In this document: piece after piece, positions 27,601-36,202 of the stretch
Numbering within the stretch: position 1 is the stretch's first letter
Layout: each line of letters begins with the position of its first letter
Assembly (NCBI RefSeq): GCF_014839835.1
Contig: NC_071615.1
Span: 4,464,001 to 4,528,000 of the forward strand
Reading direction: 5' to 3'
DNA: 64,000 bases
From: Dryobates pubescens
Taxonomy: Eukaryota; Chordata; Aves; Piciformes; Picidae
The notes under the pieces: model-generated
Database searches by the model: none
What the model was told of the DNA's origin: nothing
Seen by the model: only the letters and a program-made list of their open reading frames with translations
Translations under genes and position numbers: made by a program

Positions 27601-30535
27601 AGCAGTGAATTAGATCCCTGCTGGTTTGTTCATGGAGATATGAGTTCAGTTGCAAATGAAAGAGGTTTTGTTTATACTAATCTTTGTGTCAAAGGCACTT
27701 TTTTGTTGGTTTTTGTTTGTTTGTTTTAGAAGCACCTACTGAAACTCTGTGGCAGCCTCTCCTGCAATTCCCAGGCCTGGTCTGAAATTGAAGGACACTG
27801 GCAAGCTCTTACCACAGTTAATTGCAGGCACTTTATTGAGAAGGGCACAAAAGATAAGAGGCCTGATAAGAGCCGAAGTGTTGGCAGAAGTGTTGCTCTA
27901 GATTGCCTCTTGAGCTCACTGGTCTGGGTCCAGGAAGTTTTGTTCCTTGAATTCTTAGCTGCCAATGTTTGTTTTTTGGGTTTGGGGTTTTTTTTTTGAC
28001 CCTCTTGAAAAAGAAACAAAAATCTGTGACATAGAAATTACATAAAGGGTGATTGTGTGTTTGTGTTCCTGATGTACTTGTGTGCTTGCTGTCTCTTAGC
28101 TTCCACTGAGTACCTGGGTTTTTTTTTTTTGGCTTTTCCCACAAAGGACCTGTGTGAAAGACATGAGAAGGGGGTGTTGCACAAGCACCAGCGAGCATTG
28201 CACAAGTACAGCATGATGAAGAAGCAGATGATGAGCGCCACCGTGCAGAACAAAGAACCAGAATCGGTGGAGCAACTGGAGTCTCGGATAGTGGAGGTAG
28301 GGCAGGTGCCTGGGAGAACAAAAGGTGGTACTGGATTCCTGTAATGCTGCTGCTGTGAATCTCAGTCGTGTTTGCAGGCTGAGTGGGTAACCTGTGCTTT
28401 GGGTAGCGTGAGCGACCTGCTGTGCTACACGGAAAATGCCTTTGCTTTCCTCACCGCTTGCGCTGGTTAGGCCGCACCTCGAGTCCTGTGTCTGGTTCTG
28501 GGCTCTTCAGTTTAGGAAGGATGTTGAGTTGCTGGAAGGTGTCCAGAGAAGGGCAACAAAGTTGGTGAGGGGTTTGGAACACAAGTCCTATGAGGAGAGG
28601 CTGAGGGAACTGGGGTTGCTTAGCCTGGAGAAGAGGAGACTCAGGGGTGACCTTATTGCTCTCTACAACTACCTTAAGGGAGGTTGTATACAGGCAGAGG
28701 TTGGTCTCTTCTCCCAGGCAAACAGCACCAAAACAAGAGGACACACTCTCAGGCTGCACCAGGGGAGGTTTAGGCTGGAGGTTAGGAGGAAGTTTTACAC
28801 AGAGAGAGTGATTGCCCATTGGAATGGGTTGCCCGAGGAGGTGGTGGAGTCACCATCACTGGAGGTGTTCAGGAGGAGACTTGATAGGGTGCTTGGTTGC
28901 ATGGTTTAGTTGATTAGGTGGTGTTGGATGATAGGTTGGACACGATGATCTTGAAGGTCTCTTCCAACCTGGTCTGGTCTGGTCTATTCTATTCTATTTT
29001 ATTCTATTCTATTCCACCCTATTCTATTCTATTCTATTTGCTCTTTGGCAACACAATATTTTCAGGAGCTGTGGAAAACAGCAGTCTGCATAGTAGAAAG
29101 AAAGTGCAGTTGCTCCTGTATCAAACTGATCCAGGAACCACATTTTTAGGGGTTTGGTATGACTTTGAATTGCTAGTGTGGTGAGGAATGCTGTTTTCTC
29201 CTGCTGCCTGGTGGAAAGTGCAGTTTGCTCCTGTATCAAACTGATCCAGGAACCACATTTTTAGGGGTTTGGTATGACTTTGAATTGCTAGTGTGGTGAG
29301 GAATGCTGTTTTCTCCTGCTGCCTGGTGGAAAGTGCAGTTTGCTCCTGTATCAAAGTGATCCAGGAACCTTTTTAGGGGTTTGGTACAAGTTTGAATGGC
29401 TGCTGTGAATTATAAGTTGGACTTGATGATCTCTGAGGTCTTTTCCAACCTGGTTGATTCTGTGATTCTGTGGTGAGGAATGCTGTTTCCTCCTGCTGCA
29501 AGTGAACCTCGACACCCTGTTCCTGGGAATGCATTTCAGAGTTGCTCCTCTTTCAGCAAGAAAATGCTATCCTGACCATGGAGCTGCGGAATTACTTCTC
29601 TCTCTATTGCCTGCATCAGGAGACGCAGCTCATCCACATCTATCTGCCTCTCACCTCTCACATTTTGGGGGCCTTTGTCAACTCCCAGATCCAGGGTCAC
29701 AAAGAGGTGAGTGCTTCTGGATTGTATTCTGCCTCCCAAAACTCGAATGAGAATGTGTATTTGTTTTCATCCATGGGCCTTCCTCCCTCAATCATCTGTC
29801 CAGTTTCATAACTTAAGTCACCGAAGGTCTTTCCACTTTGGGCTGAGAATTAAGACTGGCCTCTAACCCCTCTGAAAGACCATATCTTCTTGCAGCAAGT
29901 TGCTTTGTTTTCCTTTTTTAATTCTGCTTCAGCTATCTGTAGGGTGGGAGAAGCCCCAGCCATGAAGTAACTGGCTGTTCTGTAATGAGTGATGTGTTTG
30001 CTAGATGAATCTGGGGTTTGTTGCGCTGTGCAGAAATCATGCAATAAAGAGCAACTTCTTTCTTTTTGCCTTGAATCCAAGATGAAATATGGCTTTCAGC
30101 ATTTTCCTTTCACAGGCTTTCTTGCATTTGTTATTTCAGAAAAGTCTCACCTCCTTTAGTCTCCCCTTCCTTCCCATCAGTGAAGGAATTTAACCAAGGT
30201 TGGGAAATCTCCCTCCCGTGCGTGCCCTGTAAAACATTCGCAGAGCTGCATTGTAATGCACCGGTCAAAAAGGGACAATCTGGGTGCCCTGGACTTCCCC
30301 AAACTACTTCAGTAAATGTGTTGTGCCTTTGAGTACTCTCAACCTGCTGCTAAAATACAGCGTGGTGAGATGATTGCCTGCTGTGATGTCATGTCTGTTT
30401 GCTCTCTCTTTCCACTCACAGATGAGTAAAGTTTGGAACGAACTGAAGCCCAAGTTGAGCTGCCTCTTTGTGGGATCTACTAATATGCCAACTCCACCAT
30501 TGTCACCTCCAGAGGGAAACTTCTTCTCCAATTAA
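9626..30535 (+). CDS. SNX8: SNX8: sorting nexin 8 (PX-BAR endosomal sorting protein), complete coding region in 11 exons
   Basis: SNX8 binds phosphoinositides on early endosomes through a PX domain, bends membrane through a C-terminal BAR domain, and takes part in endosome-to-Golgi sorting (family knowledge). Coding exons are 9626-9683, 17328-17518, 20515-20632, 23977-24098, 24450-24530, 25471-25631, 26041-26173, 27242-27310, 28147-28296, 29557-29706 and 30422-30535. They total 1347 bases, so 448 residues plus stop, against 465 in human; the shortfall is in the poorly conserved N-terminus. All junctions are GT-AG and the phases agree throughout. The PX domain spans about residues 60-170 and carries the lipid-binding RRYNDF motif at 91-96 and the PPKRMLG loop. 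The BAR region spans about 190-440. Exon 1 has two in-frame starts (MTVAAMD); the second ATG at 9641 has the better context. No damage seen. Confidence 0.97.
9684..17327 (+). other. SNX8: SNX8 intron 1
   Basis: A 7.6-kb intron. Its first 450 bp are still CpG island. There is no recognisable transposon in it, which is unusual for this window. It holds small T/G-rich low-complexity stretches (11390-11520), an A15 run after AATA at 13277-13294, a palindrome running into a CA repeat (14481-14504) and a short GT repeat (15842-15862). No gene seen. Confidence 0.7.
17328..17518 (+). CDS. SNX8: SNX8 coding exon 2
   Basis: Acceptor CTTTTAG|ATTTGG and donor AGCAAG|GTAATG. Encodes residues 20-83, starting DLAKPPVN. 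It includes the conserved [15 protein letters not shown] and [19 protein letters not shown] blocks that open the PX domain. Confidence 0.95.
17519..20514 (+). other. SNX8: SNX8 intron 2
   Basis: A 3.0-kb intron holding a solo LTR at about 19311-20320 and a short GT repeat at 18705-18720. The rest is unique sequence with no gene seen. Confidence 0.7.
19311..20320 (-). mobile_element. Solo LTR of an avian endogenous retrovirus (ERVL/class III-like)
   Basis: In minus orientation the element begins TGTCTTGGGTTTGTGTGG and ends near GGATCAACCCACCACTTG. It is about 1.0 kb long with no internal viral genes, so it is a solo LTR left by recombination. The sequence is a familiar interspersed repeat in neoavian genomes. 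TGTAG occurs on both sides (19306-19310 and 20321-20325), a possible 5-bp target duplication, which fits class III elements. An internal run of related units of about 40 bp lies around 19690-19990. It is a diverged fossil, probably tens of millions of years old. The family name is from memory and uncertain. Confidence 0.7.
20515..20632 (+). CDS. SNX8: SNX8 coding exon 3
   Basis: Acceptor CTGCAG|CGGTTC and donor GGGAG|GTAAAC. Encodes residues 84-122, including RRYNDFVVF (lipid-binding part of PX) and [10 protein letters not shown]. Phase 0 in, phase 1 out. Confidence 0.96.
20633..23976 (+). other. SNX8: SNX8 intron 3
   Basis: A 3.3-kb intron with one reversed CR1 fragment at 22112-22525. Otherwise unique; reading frames are short and unconserved by eye. 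Confidence 0.7.
22112..22525 (-). mobile_element. CR1 LINE, 3' fragment
   Basis: Opens with ATCACAGAATCACAGAAAC and GGTTGGAAAAGACCCTCAGG, the reversed CR1 3' end with the (GATTCTGT)-type tail, and runs back through reversed ORF2 text corresponding to [20 protein letters not shown]. Inactive fragment in SNX8 intron 3. Confidence 0.93.
23977..24098 (+). CDS. SNX8: SNX8 coding exon 4
   Basis: Acceptor CTGTAG|CTGATC and donor GGCTCA|GTGAGT. Encodes residues 123-163, [16 protein letters not shown] through LFLSFSGS, the end of the PX domain. Confidence 0.96.
24450..24530 (+). CDS. SNX8: SNX8 coding exon 5
   Basis: Acceptor CTCCAG|GATGTA and donor GCCAAG|GTATGT. Encodes residues 164-190 ([10 protein letters not shown] to LATQAK), the link between PX and BAR. 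Confidence 0.96.
25471..25631 (+). CDS. SNX8: SNX8 coding exon 6
   Basis: Acceptor CTTCAG|GACTTC and donor CTAAG|GTAGGC. Encodes residues 191-243 plus a split serine: [22 protein letters not shown] and [16 protein letters not shown], the first helix of the BAR region. Confidence 0.96.
26041..26173 (+). CDS. SNX8: SNX8 coding exon 7
   Basis: Acceptor CTTCTAG|TGCTCT and donor CAGCAG|GTGAGT. Encodes residues 244-288, [17 protein letters not shown] to LLADKAVQQ, closely matching human. Confidence 0.96.
27242..27310 (+). CDS. SNX8: SNX8 coding exon 8
   Basis: Acceptor TTTCTAG|GGTAAA and donor TATAAA|GTGAGC. Encodes the 23 residues 289-311 ([12 protein letters not shown] to LLQSYK). Introns 4 to 8 around these exons are 0.35-1.1 kb long and show only unique sequence. 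Confidence 0.96.
28147..28296 (+). CDS. SNX8: SNX8 coding exon 9
   Basis: The acceptor is a less common AAG (CCCACAAAG|GACCTG) behind a T11 run. The donor is GTGGAG|GTAGGG. Encodes residues 312-361, [18 protein letters not shown] to [10 protein letters not shown], in the BAR coiled coil. Confidence 0.95.
28463..28985 (+). mobile_element. CR1 LINE, 3' fragment with pentamer tail, little decayed
   Basis: A sense CR1 copy in SNX8 intron 9. An open frame of about 157 codons runs over it with ORF2 C-terminal text ([41 protein letters not shown]). It ends GGTCTCTTCCAACCTGG and passes straight into a (TATTC)n microsatellite. The long open frame and clean tail suggest a younger copy than the ones in EIF3B intron 1. 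It is 5'-truncated and so cannot move on its own. Confidence 0.94.
28983..29038 (+). repeat. (TATTC)n microsatellite forming the CR1 tail
   Basis: About ten interrupted TATTC/TATTT units directly follow the CR1 3' end. The pentamer tail replaces the usual ATTCTATG octamer tail of avian CR1. Confidence 0.92.
29101..29506 (+). repeat. Three-copy tandem repeat, period about 115 bp, third copy split by a CR1 tail
   Basis: The block AAAGTGCAGTT(T)GCTCCTG followed by ATCAAACTGATCCAGGAACC recurs at 29101, 29215 and 29330. Copies 1 and 2 are nearly identical; copy 1 lacks one T. Copy 3 is more diverged and is interrupted by CR1 tail sequence at about 29408-29470, then resumes with TGGTGAGGAATGCTG. 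The array ends about 50 bp before SNX8 exon 10. The unit does not resemble a coding sequence. Confidence 0.93.
29408..29470 (+). mobile_element. CR1 LINE 3' tail only (about 60 bp)
   Basis: ATAAGTTGGACTTGATGATC, then TCTTTTCCAACCTGG and TTGATTCTGTGATTCTG: the last 60 bases of a CR1 in sense orientation, placed inside the third copy of the 115-bp repeat. Confidence 0.88.
29557..29706 (+). CDS. SNX8: SNX8 coding exon 10
   Basis: Acceptor CTTTCAG|CAAGAA and donor AAAGAG|GTGAGT. Encodes residues 362-411, [18 protein letters not shown] to [10 protein letters not shown], near-identical to human. Confidence 0.96.
30422..30535 (+). CDS. SNX8: SNX8 coding exon 11 (terminal)
   Basis: Acceptor CTCACAG|ATGAGT. 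Encodes residues 412-448 ([18 protein letters not shown] to GNFFSN) and stops at TAA 30533-30535. The last dozen residues are less conserved, as in mammals. Confidence 0.96.
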   Translation: MSKVWNELKPKLSCLFVGSTNMPTPPLSPPEGNFFSN

Positions 30536-33500
30536 AGCTCTGAGAACCTAACATGGAGCAAGAAGTGCAATCAAGAAAGGGGTGGGACCTCTACCTCCAG
30601 ATGCTAGAATGAATCCTCCAAACAGCTATTTTTTGTTGTTGTTTTTGTTTTGTTTTGTTTATTTTGATACCGCTGCTTTGAGCTGCTCTGATTTAGACAG
30701 ACTGGATGTGGGGTAGGACATGGATGGAAAGACAATCTCTTAATTTGGAAATGCTCTGGGGCAGAGCTGATCTTCATTATCTTACAGACACTCTTCATGG
30801 GGTCTGGGTGAGACCTGGTGCATTTGCTGCCCATTGTTGCTGAAGCCTCTGTACCTTGTACTAAGAGTTCTCCAGTCTTGTTTCTCTGCACGCATGCCAA
30901 CACCTCTCTGAAGTGCTGAGGTGAGCAGGACATGTGAAGCAGTAGCTTGTCAGAGAGATGAATTGTCTTTTAAGCGCGGGGAGGGCCTGTGTTAGGGGCA
31001 TTCGTGTGTAAAGGAAGCTGAGCGCCTCCTCCCCCTCCCCCCCCATCCTGTTGATAGGTGTCTAGATTTAATTTCTTACTGTCAGACTTCAGCACAAAGT
31101 AGGTGAATGAAGTAGTTGGAGTCCCTGACCCAGCTGGGAAGGGGTTAGTGCTGCTGTGTGACAGTCATTTCTCAGTGAGGCTGGGCAGGCTGCAGTGTCA
31201 GCGTGTTCCAATTCATGGTTGCAGGGCAGCCTGGGGACTTGCTCAGATTTTTTCAGTTTGGGGCCAAAGACAGCTGGGTTCAGGAACCCAGAGGAGTTTG
31301 CCTGACATAAATGAGAAAATAATTGAGTCCAACACTCCCTAATGGTGAACCACTCGTAGTGTATGAGCACAACAGCTACAGGTAGCTTGTTTATTTTCTT
31401 CTGGAGTTTCTGACATCCATCTGTCGAGTAGCTGTTGAGGACTTTCGGAGAGCTACTGACCCAAAGGCTCAGTGTTTTCTTGGGTCTAATAGCAGGTGGA
31501 ATATCCTGTTCCACCAGCATGCTGGGACACAGTGCTGATAAAGTTCATGAGCAAAAAATCAGTATTTATCAGGATGTTACTGTCGTTCTTCTTTCCTAGC
31601 TGTGAGTGGCATTGGAGTGTGTTAGTGAAGGAGAGAAGACAATTAAGTGAGAGCTCTCTCTCTCTAAAAATAGCACAGTCCTTGGTAATGGGGTTTTCCA
31701 AATGATTTCTGCTTGTGATAAAGGGACTAAACATTTTCCATCTATCTCCAGTGACTTTCCCTCATGAGGCAAAGCTCAAGTGTCCTGTTACTGTAGGGGA
31801 AATTGTGCACATCCTCCAGGGAAACTGTAACTGAGGAGACTGCAAAGGGACACAGCAAACCTACGTGAACAGGACTCTGCTGATCCTGACTTCTCTGGGA
31901 CCAAACAAATGCCAAAGGGGAATTTGAGATTTGGCTTCTTAGCATTTTCTTTGAGTGGGTAAAAAGGAAGCACACTAAACAAGGATGAATGCTCACTGGC
32001 AAACTGGAGCTGTTAACAGTATTTTTCCTGTTGGGGAACTTCCCCCATTAGCAGGAAATGTATTTAAATCCTCCAATCACAAAAGCTTTTTATCTTTCTT
32101 TTCATATTTTTTTGGGTTTGGTTTTTTTTTCCCTTTTCAATTTAGAAAATTCAGTGCAACATGAAGCAATTCCTAGTCTAGGTGGAAATTAAGGATTAGT
32201 TTCTTTAGCTAGGAGCAAGGTAATGAGTTACTTGTCCACTTTTGTGAGGCTGGCTCAACTATTACACACAGCCCTCAAAACATGGTGAAGTGCAGTTAGG
32301 TAAATTTCTTGGGTGCTGGGACTTAAGGAGTGTGTGAGGTGTCTTGTTTAACAGCCTTGCTCAGAATCCATTATTAAGAGCTTTTAATAGCAGTTCAAAT
32401 GTTAACTCTCCAATGAGTCTTTCCTCCTGCTAATTGGCCTTGTCCAGTGAGGCACAGTAGCTGTGAATGGTGGTGACAGGTTAGCTTTTTTCTCCTGAAG
32501 GTCTCCAAAGCAAGGCAGAAGAGGTTTGCTCACAGGCCAGAACAAATTGGCTGGTGAGGGAAGTGCTTCTGCAGTGCAGTAACAAGGCTAGTATCATCTC
32601 AAGAATGGCACCAAAGGTTTTACTGCTTGACCTTGTCTTGACTAAGAAGACAGTTTGTGGTTCAAGTGCAGAAAGCCTATAACCATAGTTTCCAACACTC
32701 CTCACCCCTAGCATCTTTAGAAGGTGCTGGCTGGTCATGGCCAATCATTTGATTAGTCTTTGTTCTCCCTCACTTAGCCTTGTTTGCCTCATATGGTGAA
32801 CAGTCAGGCTGAGGAAATACTGTGTGGTTTTGGGCAAGATCTGATATCTGCATAATAGATCTTCTATGTAATGTGTCTGGCTGGGGTAGATGACCAGGCT
32901 GTGTTCTGAGGAGCACCTGCAAAGTATTAGCTGGAATGAAACTTTGCACTTCCCACATTTAGGAAGAAGTTACAATGCTGAACTTGACTTAAAAACAAAC
33001 AAAATACTCCCCCAAACAAACAAACATCAAAACCATATTTGGGCTTTAGACTAACTCCTCTTTTTCCTGTTCTCCTTCAAAGCAAGAATTCTGCTGTCCA
33101 AATGCAGAGGCTGTGATAATGGCAACCACAGAGCTCACTGCCTATGAAGAAACTGGAATTTGTTTGCTTTGAGAAAACACTCATTGCCCCACTGCCAGCC
33201 CCTGCCTCTTTGAGGAGGGCAGTTTTGGGGATGGGGTTTTCTTCTTTTGATTGTCCTCTGTTCACTGAGCATTTTGGGACCAGAGGCCTGGTATTCTCAA
33301 AGCTGATGTAGCTAGTGGCACTTTTGAGTTTACTTTGTACTGGACTGCCAAGCTTCTGTCTAAATACCTGCACAGACTATTTCATACAACCCTTAGTGTG
33401 CAAACCTTAGTTTTGGGAGACTGGTCAGTGTGCAAATAGCACCATTGTTTACCTCATTATGTGAGGGATTTCTTTGCTGTACTTGTTCTGTTTAGTTTAG

Positions 33501-33735
33501 GGATCTGTCAGACTTAAGAGTGCAGCATCAAGTACCTTCCTTCCTCTAGAGGGATGCAGCAGGGAGTCAATCAAGTTGACCAGCTGTGTCCTCTAGTTAG
33601 TGTAGGGGAAACAGTTCTAGTTACCTCCATGCTATTGCCTTCTGCTATATGCAAATGGGAACAAGACTTAATGAAGTTGGTTCCATTGCTGGTAGCTGGG
33701 TAGATTGCAATAAACACTAAGAAACCAGAAGATTA
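30536..33735 (+). other. SNX8: SNX8 3'UTR (probable extent)
   Basis: No coding signal follows the SNX8 stop. The first AATAAA polyadenylation signal is at 33709-33714 and a second is at 34311-34316, so the 3'UTR is probably 3.2 or 3.8 kb. No transposons were seen in it, and it contains T-rich stretches such as 30630-30662. The cleavage site needs transcript data. Confidence 0.5.
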
Positions 33736-35785
33736 ATAGGGTGCTGCATGCTGCCTATCCAAGAACTGATGCTCCTCTGAGCTGTAGCGCCAAAGAGTTA
33801 ACGTGCCTTCTTGAGTGGAAGCTTTCAATGCATTGCTTGAGGTCAGGGGACTTCCCTGTGGTCAGAACAGTACTGGCAGAAAAGGCCTCCTGTCTTTATG
33901 TCAGTGTCTGTCACGGAGGTAACAGGGTAGCAAACAGCTGAGATCCTGAAACTGCCTGGAAACTGTTTTATCAAAAGGGCTGTATGCTTTTGTTGCTCCT
34001 GAGGTCTCTGCTTTGAGCTGTGACATGCCAAGAGAGAGGCTTTTTGACCAGCACCATGCATTGAAACCCTTTCCAAACTACATTTACAACTTAATCTCAA
34101 ATCCTTTCCCCACCTTGCTCCTTCCATCTTCCTCGTAAGTTGCTCCTCCTGGGTTGTAACATGTTTTCAGCAGTGCCTTGCTGCATTCCAGTGCTTTCAC
34201 TCTTCTTGGTGCAAGGGAATATCTCTGGAATTTGTAACAGGCTAATTTGCAGTCTACAGCTTGTGACACTTCCTAAAAAGACAAAAATCACCATCTGGGG
34301 ACAGAACTTCAATAAAACATGTCAGTCTCCACAGCTGCAGCAGTAGTAATGTCACTTGAGCTCAAAGTCAGTGCTGGTGAAAGCATCTTCATCAAAGGAG
34401 GGAGCTGACTGCAGAAGAGGGGATAGCAAATAGAGGTGCAAGCCTGAGCCTGAGTTCTTTTGCTCTCTCTCTCCATGCAATTTACAGTTTTCACTAGGAA
34501 ATAAGACAAGAGGTATTGACTGCCAGCCACTCCCCTTCTACCACTCAAGTAAAGTAGCTTTCAAGCCACCTAGTGTCTATCCCCTTGTGCTTATTTTCTC
34601 TAGGTGCCTGGAGCCATTCTGTTAGAACAGCCAGAAACCCTTACTGCTTGTCAGAACCAGAGACAAGTATCAGAAACTAAGTAACTTGGTGTGCAGCACA
34701 AAAAGAAAAGGTGTTAACTCTTATCTCTCAGTTGGAGCTGTGGCTTACTGAGCATATCAAGTAGGGCATTTTTGAGTGGTATAAATTATTCAGAACTGCT
34801 GGAGGGACACAAGAAGCAATCTTGTTCAGAGGGTGTGAATTCTGCCTGCCTGGGATATCCTGTATCTTTGCTTTGCTCAAATAGCCTTATGTATGAAGCA
34901 CTTTATCCAAATGCAGGAATTAAAGAACTATTACTACAGCTGGTAGACTGGAAATGTTTACAGATCCTGTATTACATTCCAAGATTCTATCTGTAAGTGT
35001 TACATGTCTTTGTAAAAGTGTTTAAGAGACTAAAACCAACAAAACTTGTGTAAGAAGTTACATATGTGGTGTGTTATTTCTAGCCCAGTTTCATTGTTTG
35101 CTGCCCCTGCCGACAGGTCCCCTGCTACTCCACATGCAGCACAGCCTGCAGCCAGAGGTGATGACACTTTGCAGCATGGGCTTGCTGAAAGTCGATTTTC
35201 TTCAGCATGTTTTTACCTGAAATGCTCAAAACAATGCCATGTTCAGGGCAGGAGCTGCAAGAGTGAAAGCAGGGCTCAGTGTCATTAATTTACCTCTGAC
35301 TTACAGAATAGAATAAACCAGGTTGGAAGAGACCTTCGAGATCATCGTGCCCAACCCATCATCCAACACCGTCTAACCAACTAAACCATGGCACCAAGCA
35401 CCCCATCAAGTCTCCTCCTAAACACCTTTGTTTTCTTAACTCCTATAATCTTACACTACCTTCAGCTGGGGAATCCTGGAGAGATCTTCACCTGAGCTTT
35501 TCACAGCACTGGTCAAGCCTTACCTAGTACCAGGGACCAATGCTGAATCCCTGTCTAGAAACAGGCACGGAGAAGAAAAGTGATTTTGCTGCATCCACTT
35601 CATGTTTCTGTGAAAGGATGCCAACCCCTGGAAAGGCCCTTCATCAGTCTAGAAGGCAGCTAGCTGTTTACAACAGAATACCACATGCTTTTACTAAAAA
35701 ATACTTTTAATCTTTTTCAGACAGAAAGGAAAGGCTTAAAAAAACAAACAACCCTCAACCACCTGCAAAGAAAAGGGTTAACACA
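33736..35785. other. Intergenic region between convergent SNX8 and NUDT1
   Basis: Contains the alternative SNX8 AATAAA at 34311-34316 and a short reversed CR1 fragment (35305-35430). No gene was recognised. SNX8 and NUDT1 converge here. Confidence 0.55.
35305..35430 (-). mobile_element. CR1 LINE, short 3' fragment with pentamer tail
   Basis: AGAATAGAATAAACCAGGTTG followed by GAAGAGACCTTCGAGATCAT, the reversed 3' end of the same CR1 subfamily seen at 28463 and 36396. About 125 bp long. Confidence 0.92.
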
Positions 35786-35790
35786 AAGTG

Positions 35791-35796
35791 TTTAAT
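35791..35796 (-). terminator. NUDT1: NUDT1 polyadenylation signal (ATTAAA)
   Basis: TTTAAT on the plus strand reads ATTAAA for NUDT1, about 235 bases after its stop codon. A second ATTAAA lies at 35706-35711. Which one is used is not known. Confidence 0.5.
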
Positions 35797-36029
35797 CATA
35801 CTCATCACATAACCACCAAAGTATACTACAGCATGGAAAAATCTCATTACTTTTGCTTCTGCTTGAAGAAAGCCCCTGATTTTCCTTCCTTCCCAGTGAC
35901 CTGACACAAATAAGTCTTTCTGTTTTGTTTTTTTCCTGGAGAGCTGAGAAAGGAGACCTTTCCAAGTAGCACTCGTGGTGTTCTACCCCAGCGTGGGCAG
36001 CAGCACATGGGTCGAGTGCTTCTGTTTTC

Positions 36030-36202
36030 TTAAACTTCCTCCACTTCTTCCAGGGTGTGCTCCAGGATGGTGTCTTGTCCCTGGAACTTAAAATAGCCAC
36101 GAAACAACTTTCTTTGAAGCACCAGGGGGAACCAGTAGGCATCATCTGCCCACATGTGATTGAATGGCACCTCGTCCAGCTGGAACCACTGTGGGCGCAT
36201 TT
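36030..36202 (-). CDS. NUDT1: NUDT1 coding exon 3 (terminal)
   Basis: Acceptor CCACCAG|AAATGCG on the minus strand. Encodes residues 100-156, [14 protein letters not shown] through W117-A-D-D to the end [12 protein letters not shown], with TAA at 36032-36030. Confidence 0.95.
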
